Below, piece by piece: positions 11,968 to 22,349 of a DNA stretch of 64,000 nt. Each line of letters starts with the position of its first letter. Within the stretch, counting starts at the first letter, position 1. Both the position numbers and the translations under genes were made by a program. The notes under the pieces were generated by a model. The model did no database searches. It saw only the letters and a list, made by a program, of their open reading frames with translations, and was not told the origin of the DNA. Origin of the DNA: Triglochin maritima (lineage: Eukaryota > Streptophyta > Magnoliopsida > Alismatales > Juncaginaceae); contig OY821784.1 of the NCBI GenBank assembly GCA_963682175.1, forward strand, positions 25,649,621 through 25,713,620, in the 5' to 3' direction.

Positions 11968-12517
11968 AATGAGTTAAACATGCAACTAAGGACAATCCCC
12001 CAGTGTGGGACTAATGAAACATACCTAAAATGGACATAAACTTCATAACCCACAACCATGTGAAATGGGGTTGGATTCAGACCAAACTGGGCTGCCCATT
12101 AGAGGTCTGGGCCCACCAATTGGCAGTCACTTTTTGTCTTATATGATCTGATTTCGGCTATCTATTTAATTGCTTCCATTTTTCACATAGGGTGCACTCG
12201 GATCGGTTATAAGAGTGTAGGCCCGAATCTAATTTCCAAAATACTCATAATGGTGTGGAGTTTCTCAGTTTGCGATTTGGTCCTTCTTGCTTACATCTAG
12301 GTCCTTCCCTCTTGCAGATAGGTCATTGTGTATGACGAACAAGTCCAATTTGCTTCATCTAAGTCATTTCTTCTTATATTTCAGCCATTTTCTCTTCCGT
12401 TCTCTTCCTTATTACTTATGACCTGAAAATACACAATAAACAATCGAGTAGCACAAAATAGGGATAAAATTAAGTATATATAACATGAATATGATGCATG
12501 ATATGCTACTAATCACT
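11968..12517 (-). repeat. Old LTR fragment, U3 part
   Basis: In minus orientation it carries a diverged USE-like block (sense TCCCACACTGGGGGATTGTCC near 11992) and a degenerate palindrome pair at about 12098-12132. It has the run of short direct phrases around GGTCCTT typical of these LTRs. It ends at GCTACTAATCA, the terminus seen at 61257. Confidence 0.55.
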
Positions 12518-12866
12518 GAGCCTGCTCCTTTTGCAACCCTACTTGACCGTCCCATTATGCAATCCTACTCAACCATCACCATTTGCTACCCTACCCGACC
12601 AGTGCCGCCCTAGACTTGTCCTTCCCGACTAGTGCCTCCCTAGAGCTACTCGGCCACTTGGAGCACCATTCGAGCCCCAACAAGCCCCTTTGAAACTGTA
12701 CTCGAACAACCCAACCAAGCCTACTACGACTATTGTGCTGCCGACAATCACCCAATCACCACTACCCACCCTCACCTTGCCAATATGATCATCGAAGGTG
12801 AGGTTTGCATTTTGTTTTTTCATACTCTTTAGTAATGATCATCTTGGAATGAATGTTACTGACCGT
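12518..12866. repeat. Unidentified sequence, first copy of a tandem duplication
   Basis: A segment from about 12599 to 12860 recurs in diverged form at 14816-15000 and continues on the far side of element J (20295 onward, TCATCTTGGAATGAATG). It is C-rich with repeated CCCTAC and GACC phrases. It ends with AAGGTGAGGT, which resembles an exon/5' splice junction. I recognise no protein in it. Confidence 0.45.
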
Positions 12867-14815
12867 GGAATTAAGTTCAAAACCGCAAGTGCATGACCGC
12901 TTTGAAGAGGTGGCAAGTACGGGTCATATCCACGAGGAGCGAGTGCAGGTCATCGTTGACCATACTCGAGTGGGGGAAGAAAATGAAGATTGAGCGTATC
13001 TAAACTAACTAACTAATATGACGCGAATCAACTAAAGAAATCTTAACGGGACTAGTCTCGTAAGAGGTGGAGAATGCATGCAAAAGTGTAGATGTGTGAT
13101 ACATCTGTGTGTCTATACATGCATTACATGGAAATCTTATAATGCCACAATCCTTTGTGTGTCTCTACATGGATTAAGGTTTATCACGATCATTAAAACA
13201 TACAAAACTCTACTCAGGATAACGACAAAGACAACCACATGATTACATGTCAATCTTATCTCTACGATGACATCAAGAGCATAGAAATCCATAACAACCC
13301 CAACTGTGTCTCCACATGAATTAAAATTTGACATCATCGTTAAAACATACAAGACATTAATCAAGATAAGGCCAACAAGGCTTCATGCTTCCACGTATCA
13401 TTCTCATCTCTTTATTCACTCCAATCTTATCCTCACCACATCATTGCCCATAAAGTAGGCACACTAGCCAAAGCATGTGCTAAGCATCCATTATGGCCAT
13501 TAACACATCAAAGGCAAAAGTAAGAAATCCATCAAAATGGCCATGGAAATCATGTGAAGTTCCAAGATTAAGATTAAAACAGACAACAATCTCACAATAT
13601 TCACACTTCACATAATTCCCCACCCCCCATTGGTGATGGACTACTAACTAATCATAATGTAAACAAAGAAAATAACAAAAGAAAAACAACACATGAACAA
13701 CTAAAGAAAACTAGATTTAACAAAAGCAACATAATAAAAATTACATTGAATGAAAGACAAAAACATAAAGAACAAGAAACTAAACGTTGACTAAGAAAGA
13801 AAGATTACAAAAAGTGTTTCCCTTCTCCTACACTACACTACACTACTAAGCAAGAAATAAAACCTACTTTACTAAACAAGAAATAAAGCCAACCTAATGA
13901 GGAGAGGAATGAAGGAGAAAGTAAAGGTAGGAGAAGCATTGCTATTTATAGAAGAAAGAGAGGTATAGATGAATTTGGGGGCAATCCGAAAGCTTTAAAT
14001 TAGATCTGGATGTTGCATATTGTACTGATCTGACAACCCGAGCCGCTGGAGAAATCCGAGGGCCAACTGATCAACCAGATCCACCAGTGGTGGATTTTAA
14101 TCCTCCATTGGCAGATCATTTGTGTCTGATCGCCTCCAAATTTTGACAGTGGCTTTAGTTAGCATATTGAACATGTGGGGTACACCCGGAGTTGTTGGTT
14201 CGGGTCTGTTTGGTTTTAGTTACTCCTCAGGTTTAGGAGATTAAGGACTTTTGCAACCAACATATTTATCTTTACACTTAGGTCTCTCCGGGTTTTCACC
14301 TGGGTCCTTCCTGAATTGTAGATGGGTCCTTGAGCACGGCAAACAGATCCAAGATGCTTAAAAAATGTACTTTCTTTTTGCATTTCAGTCATTTTCTCAT
14401 CCTTTCTCTTCTGTATTACTTAAAACCTAAACACATCAAACAAACACTCGAGTAGCACAAAATTAGGGTAAAATCAAGGAGTGGTGGAGTACATCAACTC
14501 CACCAACAAAAACAATTCTCCAATGTGGGACTAAACTTCAACACATATGGTCATAATTCACATTACTTTCTACGAAGTTCAAAATTGCAGAAATTCTTCT
14601 ACAAAATAAATTCTTATATGAAATAAGTCGTAAAAAATTAAGAATTTTTTTAAATTTTATTTCAGGACGTATAGACGTCGGTTGTACTACAAAAATGACG
14701 TTTATACAAACCTATAGACGTGAAATGTTTGAATATCCGACGCCTATTGAGTGACGTCTATTGTGCATTCTGCGCTAGTGTATATAACATGAATGCAATG
14801 TAAGATATGCTACTA
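12867..14815 (-). repeat. LTR of a third gypsy family (K), interrupted by a CACTA-like piece
   Basis: It begins with the U5 block (GCAAGTGCATGACCGC on plus, 12884 onward) and ends GCTACTAAC at about 14815. The core from 13000 to 14480 is AT-rich. A perfect-armed palindrome ATCCACCAGTGGTGGAT (14079-14095) lies in the position where the other families carry their palindrome pair. About 300 bp of foreign sequence sits between AATCAAGGA (14482) and TATATAACATG (14780), judged by comparison with 12470 and 61215. No internal region follows, so this is a solo or truncated LTR. Confidence 0.55.
14640..14779. mobile_element. Terminal fragment of a CACTA-type DNA transposon
   Basis: The right end reads, on the minus strand, CACTAGCGCAGAATGCAC, followed by several copies of ACGTC-like subterminal motifs (GACGTC at about 14676 and 14753, plus GACGT variants). 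This is the terminal architecture of plant En/Spm (CACTA) elements. No matching left terminus with CACTA was found, so it is a one-ended remnant inside LTR K. Confidence 0.45.
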
Positions 14816-15005
14816 ACCAGTGCCACCGTAGAACTGCCCGGCCCCTTGGAGCCCCAACTAGCCCCCTTTGAAATCATAGCCAACCAAGCCTACTACCCCT
14901 ACCGCACCGCTGGCAGTCACCCCAACACTGCTGCCCACCACCACCACACTGGTCTCATCATTCAAGGTGAGGTATGTTTTTTTCTTTTTTTCATACTCAT
15001 AAGTA
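14816..15005. repeat. Unidentified sequence, second copy of the tandem duplication
   Basis: This is the diverged second copy of 12599-12860. A continuous short frame reads LPGPLEPQLAPFEIIANQAY and continues through HHHHTG up to CAAGGTGAGG, like the end of an exon. The other copy does not keep this frame. The last 5 bp (AAGTA) are the target site of element J, after which the sequence resumes at 20295. Confidence 0.4.
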
Positions 15006-15662
15006 TGTTGGCTTTTTGGCCTTAATCTATGTTTTGATGATTTAATCAACCTAATCATAATTATGATCATGTAGAGTATCACACATATTGGATTGCATAT
15101 ATATTGCTTTGTGCTAACCTCTACAGATGATCAAGACTCAAGGAAGAAAGGAAATCAAGTCATGTAATCAAGCTCATTTGAAGACATGTATTTTGTATTT
15201 CTTTGAGTCTTTAGGAACCTTGTGTAATTGAGCATACTTGAGCTAAAAACTACTCAACCACACACTAGGTTCCCTATAGAAGTCACACACAAAATTTCAC
15301 ATAATTTGGACTTCAATAGATCATCCAAACTAACACCGGAAAACACTTAAACAATACTTCAACTGCCTTGACCAAAACAGTCGACCGTTTAAGATGTTTT
15401 TTCGACCGTTCACACGTGTCACATGACAATTTGTTTTGTCGTATTATACCCAACGGTGGTATTCGTATTATTCCAAAATACCCTAAAATTACCAAACATC
15501 CGGTCGACCGAAACTTTCCTAGCGGTCGACCGAACCAACACAATTTGGTCTCCCAGAAGTGCCTGGACTTATTCGGTCGACCAATCCCCTGAGCCCGTTT
15601 GACCGTTAACTTAAGTGAACTCAAGTCAAAGCTGAATTTTGACCAAACGGTCGAACGACATA
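15006..15662 (+). repeat. Element J first LTR, 3' half deleted
   Basis: It matches the first 640 bp or so of the complete LTR at 16198 (start TGTTGGCTTTTTGGCC) up to CGACATA. It is then joined directly to 3' internal sequence. The U3 region contains several GGTCGACC palindromes. Confidence 0.85.
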
Positions 15663-16197
15663 CAAGCTCAATTGAATTGGTTCTAGTCTAGGATACATGC
15701 TCAATTGACATATCAGTACCCATTCATTGCAAATCTTAAATGTTTGAATAACATGCATAGTTTTTAAGAGTCAAATTGTCTAAATGGATGTAAAAAGGGG
15801 AAATGAAAACATCACATGCTTAATTATAGTATTTGATTGATGTTAATAGGGGAGAAATATAAATGAACTTAATTGACAAATCATATTCATATCGATAGGG
15901 GGAGCTTATTGAATATCATTTTCTTAAAGTAATGAAGTGCAAAATTTAGGGGGAGCAACTTCATTACAAGACATCCACATTGAACTTAAATAGTATAATT
16001 TTTTTTGATAAATATCATTTTTTATGGAAGTCAAAGGAGGAGAGATAATTAAGGGGGTAACTTGGAATTTGATTACTAAATGAACAAAATCTATGCACAT
16101 CCATAGGGGAGCATTAATATGCATAGTTTACATATAAAAATTCTATGTATTAAGATATAGTTAAGATATAGGTTGCCATCATCAAAAAGGGGGAGAT
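15663..16197 (+). other. Element J 3' internal remnant, first copy, with PPT
   Basis: About 530 bp nearly identical to 18960-19490. It ends in the polypurine tract AAAAAGGGGGAGAT directly before the LTR. Several further PPT-like runs (GGGGAGAAAT, AGGGGGAGCTT, AGGGGGAGCAAC, AGGGGGTAAC, AGGGGAGC) are spread through it. No coding sequence is seen. Confidence 0.75.
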
Positions 16198-17513
16198 TGT
16201 TGGCTTTTTGGCCTTAATCTATGTTTTGATGATTTAATCAACCTAATCTTAATTATGATCATGTACAGAAGCACACATATTGCATTGTATATATATTGCT
16301 TTGTGCTAACCTCTACAGGTGATCAAGACTCAAGGAAGAAAGGAAATCAAGTCAAGACATGTAATCAAGCTCATTTGAAGACATGTATTTTGTATTTAGG
16401 AACCTTGTGTAATTGAGCATACTTGAGTTAAAAACTACTCAACCACACACTAGGTTCCCTATAGAAGTCACACACAAAATTTCACATAAGTTGGACTTCA
16501 ATAGATCATCCAAACTAAAACTGGAAAACACCTAAACAATACTTGAACTGCCTGGACCAAAACGGTCAACCGTTTAAGCCGTTTTGTTCGACCGTTCACA
16601 CGTGTCACATTGACCGTTTGTTTTGTCGTATTATACCCAATGGTCGTATTCGTATTATTCCCAAATACCCCCAAATTACCAAACATCCGGTCGACCGAGC
16701 CAACATAATTTGGTCTCCCAGAAGTGCATGAACTTATTCGGTCGACCAATCCCCTGAGCTTGTTCGACCATTAACTTAAGTGAACTCAAGTCAAAGCTGA
16801 ATTTTGACCAAATGGTCGAACGACATACCCGTTTCGGTCGACCGTTTTGACGCAGAATTGGGTCCTACAAGTTTCTGTTTTGTGCATCTTACACCAACTC
16901 ATACTCAATCATTCCCAACGGCTTTATTCTCTGTAATGCCTATATAAAGAGTTGTAAAACACATTTTAACACAACTCTCCTACTACTATTTGTCCCCAAC
17001 ATTAGAGAGAAGCTCCACACACTCAAAAGCCCAAAACCTTCCACACTTAGTAATCAATTCCAAATTCTACTCGAGTGTGCTCAAGTTTAGAGAGTATTGT
17101 TCCACTCATTCTTTGTTTAATAAAGCAAGGGTCTTCGTGAAAGCCCAATACATCTAGTATAGACTTCGGTGAGGGCCCGAAGTGATCCTCTCGGATTGTG
17201 AGAGGAGGGGCCAAGCTCGGCGAGGGTTGTTCGCGAGCTTGAAGACTTGTAAAGGCGGTCTCTCCCGGCCCGGAATGGAGAGTGGTTAGTGAAGTCGTGA
17301 GCGGAGCTCAGTGATCCAAGCGGAGCTTGCAAGAGAGGACTAGGACCCTGGTTGGATGCCGAACCTCTATAAAAATCCCCCGACTTCTTGTGGTTTGCAT
17401 TATTCCTTTCTCCTAACTTTTGTTTATTTATTCCGTTGTGCATTTGATTGCTTAATCAAGTAGAGAATTAGGATTAGCCATAATTGTGGACCCATAACCC
17501 ACACGATCCAACA
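16198..17513 (+). repeat. Element J complete LTR (1316 bp)
   Basis: It starts TGTTGGCTTT and ends ATCCAACA. The U3 part has several copies of the palindrome GGTCGACC. A TATA box lies at 16941-16948 (TATATAAA). It is followed at once by the initiator tRNA-Met primer site. Confidence 0.9.
16941..16948 (+). promoter_or_regulatory. Element J LTR TATA box
   Basis: TATATAAA lies about 570 bp before the LTR end and downstream of the GGTCGACC array, the usual place for an LTR Pol II promoter. Confidence 0.55.
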
Positions 17514-17515
17514 TT

Positions 17516-17527
17516 TGGTATCAGAGC
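17516..17527 (+). other. Element J primer binding site, initiator tRNA-Met
   Basis: TGGTATCAGAGC is the standard plant copia primer site. It lies two bases after the LTR end. Confidence 0.93.
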
Positions 17528-17565
17528 CTTATTAGCTAATTTCATTACTTAACCGTAATTTTAGC

Positions 17566-18789
17566 ATGGCCGAAATTGCATCCACATCCTATGATTCATC
17601 TAGACCACCATATTTTGATGGAACAAACTATTGTTCATGGAAAGATAAAATGAAAACGTTTTTATCCATGAATTTAAACATGTGGTCCATGATTCAAACT
17701 CCATTTGAAACACCTAAGTATGATTTTAAACAATGGAGTTTAGAAGATGAAAAACAAGCCTATTCAAATGCTAAAGCCATGAATGTGTTATATTGTGCAC
17801 TTGCAAGTGAACTTTTTAATGTGATTTGTTCTTGTGAAAGTGCACATGATATTTGGCAAAGACTTGAAGATCATTTTGGCAACACTTCACTAAACTCAAG
17901 TGAAGATGAATCAACATCAATGGATGAAGCTCAAGAAAGATGGGACAAGAACACCTCCACATCTTATTCCTCATCAAGCTCATCCAAAGGAGAAGTTGCC
18001 CAAAAGAGCTACATGGCATTAGAGGGGGACGAAATCGAGGTATCATCTTGCTCTAGCGATAGTTCTAGTTGTAGTTCAACTAATGGAACATATTCTTTTA
18101 AAGAACTACAAAATTCATTTCATGATTTAGTTGCTAGATACAAAGTGGTTTGTGAAAAGAATCAACTAGCAAATAAGCAAGCAAATGATCTACAATGTTT
18201 AAATGAATCCATCTTGGATGAGAAAAATGATTTACTTCCTAAACTTGACAAAATCACTTTGGAAAATGCATGCTTAAGAGATGAGAATGAAAAATTGAAA
18301 AATAAACCTAACTCATCTATTGCAATTGATAGTCATATGATTGAAAGTGACAAAAATGACTTGCTTAAGCAACTTGACAAATCTTATCTTGAAAGCAAGA
18401 AATTAATGAATGACTTGAATTGCATGACTGACAAATGTGTCGAATTAGAGATTCACATGCATCAAATGAATGAAAAGCACACTGCTTCGATTCAAAATCT
18501 TAAATGCATGAATGAATCTCTTGAGCTAAAGAATAGTGAACTAAATGCATCAAATGAAATTTTGATAAATTATTTGCATAAGTTCAAAAATGGTAAGAAA
18601 AATCTTGATAAGCTTTTAAGTAATCAAAGACAATCTTTAGACAAACATGGTTTAGGCTACAATATCTTTTATGTTAAAAATCATCTTGTTCAAGATAACA
18701 TCAATGGAAAGCATCATATTGCCATCAAAAGAACCTCAAGTGTTTGGGTACCTAAATCAACTTGGTTTGGGCACCAAAAGTTAAATTGA
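17566..18789 (+). CDS. gag: Element J copia-type Gag, internally shortened (407 aa)
   Basis: It opens with MAEIASTSYD, followed by the copia Gag N-terminal signature (PYFDGTNYCSWKDKMKTFL, then NVLYCALASELFNVICSCES and HDIWQRLEDHFG at residues 20-110). The central Gag helical region and the CCHC zinc knuckle, present in typical Sirevirus Gags, are missing. HFG is fused in frame to a Ser/Asp-rich stretch (about 115-180), then to a long coiled-coil (about 180-360) and KLLSNQRQSLDKHGLGYN. The last 30 residues (VWVPKSTWFG) come from another part of the polyprotein. Function would be RNA packaging and particle formation, but without pol it is non-autonomous. Comparison with the Gag of L at 62625 shows the missing middle part clearly. 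Confidence 0.8.
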   Translation: MAEIASTSYDSSRPPYFDGTNYCSWKDKMKTFLSMNLNMWSMIQTPFETPKYDFKQWSLEDEKQAYSNAKAMNVLYCALASELFNVICSCESAHDIWQRLEDHFGNTSLNSSEDESTSMDEAQERWDKNTSTSYSSSSSSKGEVAQKSYMALEGDEIEVSSCSSDSSSCSSTNGTYSFKELQNSFHDLVARYKVVCEKNQLANKQANDLQCLNESILDEKNDLLPKLDKITLENACLRDENEKLKNKPNSSIAIDSHMIESDKNDLLKQLDKSYLESKKLMNDLNCMTDKCVELEIHMHQMNEKHTASIQNLKCMNESLELKNSELNASNEILINYLHKFKNGKKNLDKLLSNQRQSLDKHGLGYNIFYVKNHLVQDNINGKHHIAIKRTSSVWVPKSTWFGHQKLN

Positions 18790-19490
18790 ATGGACCCAAA
18801 CAAAAATGGGTACCAAAATCTACACTTGTAGGTACTTGAAGAAGAAATCGGTGGTGACCGGGTGAGCTCAAGAGCCAAATTCAAATCTGGTTGCATCACC
18901 AAATGAGATTGGTACCAATTCCAGCTTCAAGTTGGTATAATTCTTTTATCATCTAAATTTTCAATCAAATTGGTTCTAGTCTAGGATACATGCTCAATTG
19001 ACATATCATTACCCATTCATTGCAAATCTTAAATGTTTGAATAACATGCATAGTTTTTAAGAGTCAAATTGTCTAAATGGATGTAAAAAGGGGAAATGAA
19101 AACATCACATGCTTAATTGTAGTATTTGATTGATGTTAATAGGGGAGAAATAGAAATGAACTTAATTGACAAATCATATTCATATCGATAGGGGGAGCTT
19201 ATTGAATATCATTTTCTTAAAGTAATGAAGTGCAAAATTTAGGGGGAGCAACTTCATTACAAGACATCCACATTGAACTTAAATAGTATAATTTTTTTTG
19301 ATAAATATCATTTTTTATGGAAGTCAAAGGAGGAGAGATAATTAAGGGGGTAACTTGGAATTTGATTACTAAATGAACAAAATCTATGCACATCCATAGG
19401 GGAGCATTAATATGCATAGTTTACATATAAAAATTCCATGTATTAAGATATAGTTAAGATATAGGTTGCCATCATCAAAAAGGGGGAGAT
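18790..19490 (+). other. Element J 3' internal remnant, second copy
   Basis: After the gag stop, about 160 bp leads into the block shared with 15663-16197 (from about 18960). It ends with the PPT at 19476-19490. Nothing coding is seen. Confidence 0.75.
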
Positions 19491-20294
19491 TGTTGGCTTT
19501 TTGGCCTTAATCTATGTTTTGATGATTTAATCAACCTAATCTTAATTATGATCATGTAGAGAAGCACACATATTGCATTGCATATATATTGCTTTGTGCT
19601 AACCTCTACAGGTGATCAAGACTCAAGGAAGAAAGGAAATCAAGTCAAGACATGTAATCAAGCTCATTTGAAGACATGTATTTTATATTTAGGAACCTTG
19701 TGTAATTGAGCATACTTGAGTTAAAAACTACTCAACCACACACTAGGTTCCCTATAGAAGTCACACACAAAATTTCACATAAGTTGGACTTCAATAGATC
19801 ATCCAAACTAAAACTGGAAAACACATAAACAATACTTGAACTGCCTGGACCAAAACGGTCGACCGTTTAAGCCGTTTTGTTCGACCATTCACACGTGTCA
19901 CATTGACCATTTGTTTTGTCGTATTATACCCAATGGTCGTATTCGTATTATTCCCAAATACCCCCAAATTACCAAACATCCGGTCGACCGAGCCAACATA
20001 ATTTGGTCTCCCAGAAGTGCATGAACTTATTCGGTCGACCAATCCCCTGAGCTTGTTCGACCGTTAACTTAAGTGAACTCAGCGGAGCTCAGTGATCCGA
20101 GCGGAGCTTGCAAGAGAGGACTAGGACCCTGGTGGGATGCCGAACCTCTATAAAAATCCCCCGACTTCTTGTGGTTTGCATTATTCCTTTCTCTTAACTT
20201 TTGTTTGTTTATTCTGCTGTGCATTTGATTTCTTAATCAAGTAGAGAATTAGGATTAGCCATAATTTCAGACCCATAACCCACACGATCCAACA
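19491..20294 (+). repeat. Element J 3' LTR with 512-bp deletion (804 bp)
   Basis: It is collinear with the complete LTR except that AAGTGAACTC at about 20080 is joined to AGCGGAGCTCAGTG. This removes the segment corresponding to about 16790-17302, including the TATA box. The length difference 1316 minus 804 equals the deletion. Confidence 0.9.
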
Positions 20295-20299
20295 AAGTA

Positions 20300-20744
20300 C
20301 AGTTCATCTTGGAATGAATGCAACCAATTATTTTGCTCGATTGCTTCACTAAGATGTTATTGCTCATGTTGGTTCATATTTTTTAGTAAGATAGTATGAT
20401 TAAAATAAAGTGATAGTAGTATCTAATGAGAGATCGAAACTCTGTTCACTGGTGAAGAACAAAAGAAATACATGATGTTTCTGAAACTATTGGATTATAA
20501 ATATTGATGTTTTCAGATATAGGCATGGAATACATTGGATGCACTTGGGTGAAGTGATGTTTATTTTTAATACAAGTTTTTCTTTATATGGCAATATCCT
20601 TTGTAAATCCTTCTTATATTATGGTATAATGTTTTGATGATTGTTGAGCATTGTATATGATTGATGTATATGACTACTTTGTGATTGTCAAGCATTGTAA
20701 TGAAATAAATGTACTTTGTCTCTATGATGACTTGGGAAGCATTA
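20300..20744. other. Unassigned AT-rich sequence
   Basis: It continues the duplicated sequence of 14816-15005 for about 40 bp and then becomes AT-rich, with no ORF, repeat or family resemblance that I can see. It ends where LINE coding sequence begins. Confidence 0.5.
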
Positions 20745-21163
20745 TTGTGTGGGGCTGGTAGCTAAGACAAAGGCAAAACTTAGCTCCTGGAAACAAAGCT
20801 TCTTATCCGTGGATGGTCGGGTGGAGTTGGTGAAAAGTGTGTTGGTATCTTTCAGCATCTATTAGACATTCACATTTCTTGTCGCCTGATCTGTATTAAA
20901 GGAAATGGAGAGTATCATGATCCAATTCGTTTGGGGAGGACCAAAGAAATGGGTAGTTGTTGCATGGAAGGGTATTTGCGTGCCAAAAAGTGAGGGTGGC
21001 TTGGGTTTGCGAAGATTGGTCGATTGGAATGATGCTGGATTGTTACGACTCTGATGGTTAGTTGTGGCAGATGATGACTCGCTTTGGGTGAAGTCTACGA
21101 GATGCAAGTACCTAAACAACTGCACAATTTGGTTTGCACGCCCACCTTCGTTTTGCTCATGGG
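20745..21163 (+). pseudogene. LINE (L1-type) RT C-terminal region, first segment
   Basis: In plus orientation, degenerate frames give phrases of the plant L1-type RT tail: AKLSSWKQSFLSVDGRVELV, MIQFVWGG, WKGICVPKSEGGLGLRRL, DWNDAGLLRLWWLV, DDSLWVKS, PPSFCSW. There are stops at about 20862 and 21054. The segment is cut by element H after CTCATGGG. Reading resumes at 28427-28439 and again at 59546, giving a continuous line of LINE sequence once H and E are subtracted. Nothing upstream of the RT tail is present, so the LINE is 5'-truncated, as is common. Confidence 0.75.
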
Positions 21164-22349
21164 TGATGAGAATTAAATTTATACCGCAAGTGCACGGCCG
21201 CGATGAAGCGGTGGCAAGTACGGGTCGAACACAAGGAGGGAGAGATTTCGTTGTTAATGTTATTTTCGATTAAGAGGAAGAAGGAGAGAAGAATTAATTT
21301 GGGTTTTTGGGGTTTTTGGTTTAATTAACTAAAGTACGAAACAAAAGCAATTAAAATTAAAACAAGAACAAAGAGAGAAATCCTTGGGGTGGAGGTTTAG
21401 ACTTAGGTTTAGAGTAGAGAATTACTGAAACTTATTGTAAATCATGTTAGTTATGAAGCATTACAAGATAAATGACTTAACATAAACTCAAGTAATCAAA
21501 ATACACTAATCATGAACTTAAAATAATAACATGCATTCATCATTCTCTAACCCTAATTCCATCACCTCCACCCTTTGGAGAGAGTTAGAAACTCATGGAG
21601 GGAGGAAGAAGAAGGGGTCCTTGAGACATTAAGAAAAGAAAATTAAAACAAAACAAAATAAAATAAAACAGAATTTTATTACTAATGATCCAAGACCAAA
21701 GGTTCAAAGATGTGTTACATTCGTCCTACAGGGCTATTTATAGCCGATACAGGGGATACCAATACATAAAAGGATAGTACACGCGTCAACCCAACACTGG
21801 ACAAAATTGGAGCACACAGATCCTCACTGGTGCGGCGAAATCGTCGCACAATGCATGGGAGATGCGGCGGAATCGCCGCCCAAGTCAAGGATTTCGCGCC
21901 CGGATTTCTGTGGTGCGTTTATGGCATGATTTGATCTTTATTTGCGCGTCTGGATGGATTCTTTCCATTCTTTTAAACTCCGGATTAATTCCTTCCATTG
22001 TTGGAGATTTATATTTGACTTTTCTTTTGACTTTTCCAACAAAATAACTCGATCCTTTTCTTTTGCAATCAGGTCCTTGGTATTTTGCAATTAAGCCCTT
22101 GACCTTTTTGTAATTAGCTCCTTGAATGCTTTTATGCTTGGATGCATTTCCATTTGAAACCCGATAAACTTGAATTCGGTCTTTATGATAGAAATGAATC
22201 TTTTGCACACGTTTATGCTCGGAATGTGGGTAATTTGCATCCAGGTCCCTGTATTCTGTAAATACGACTAAACACATACCTTAATAGCATTTATTGATAT
22301 AAAAGTAATCTAAATGAAAGACATATGATGCAATGTATGCAATGCATCA
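21164..22349 (-). repeat. Element H 3' LTR (1186 bp)
   Basis: Sense start TGATGCATTGCATAC at 22349, sense end CTCATCA at 21164. A TATA box (sense CTATAAATAG) lies at 21734-21743. Two GC-rich palindromes lie at 21833-21850 and 21864-21883. The U5 hairpin block is at 21183-21227. Confidence 0.92.

Larger units (their letters stand above)
15006..20294 (+). mobile_element. Element J: Ty1/copia (Sirevirus-like) with three LTRs
   Basis: The target duplication AAGTA flanks the whole unit (15001-15005 and 20295-20299). Inside are a truncated LTR (15006 to about 15662), a 3' internal remnant (to 16197), a complete LTR (16198-17513), primer site, shortened gag and the same 3' internal remnant (about 18950-19490), and an LTR with a 512-bp internal deletion (19491-20294). 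One duplication around three LTRs implies recombination after a single insertion rather than two insertions. Protease, integrase, RT and RNase H are all missing. Confidence 0.85.

Noticed and set aside
17117..17443. Minus-strand ORF of 108 codons
   Set aside because: Lies across J's LTR U5, low complexity, absent from the other LTR copies in intact form.
20862..21125. Minus-strand ORF of 87 codons
   Set aside because: Antisense to LINE coding sequence whose plus-strand motifs continue at 59541.
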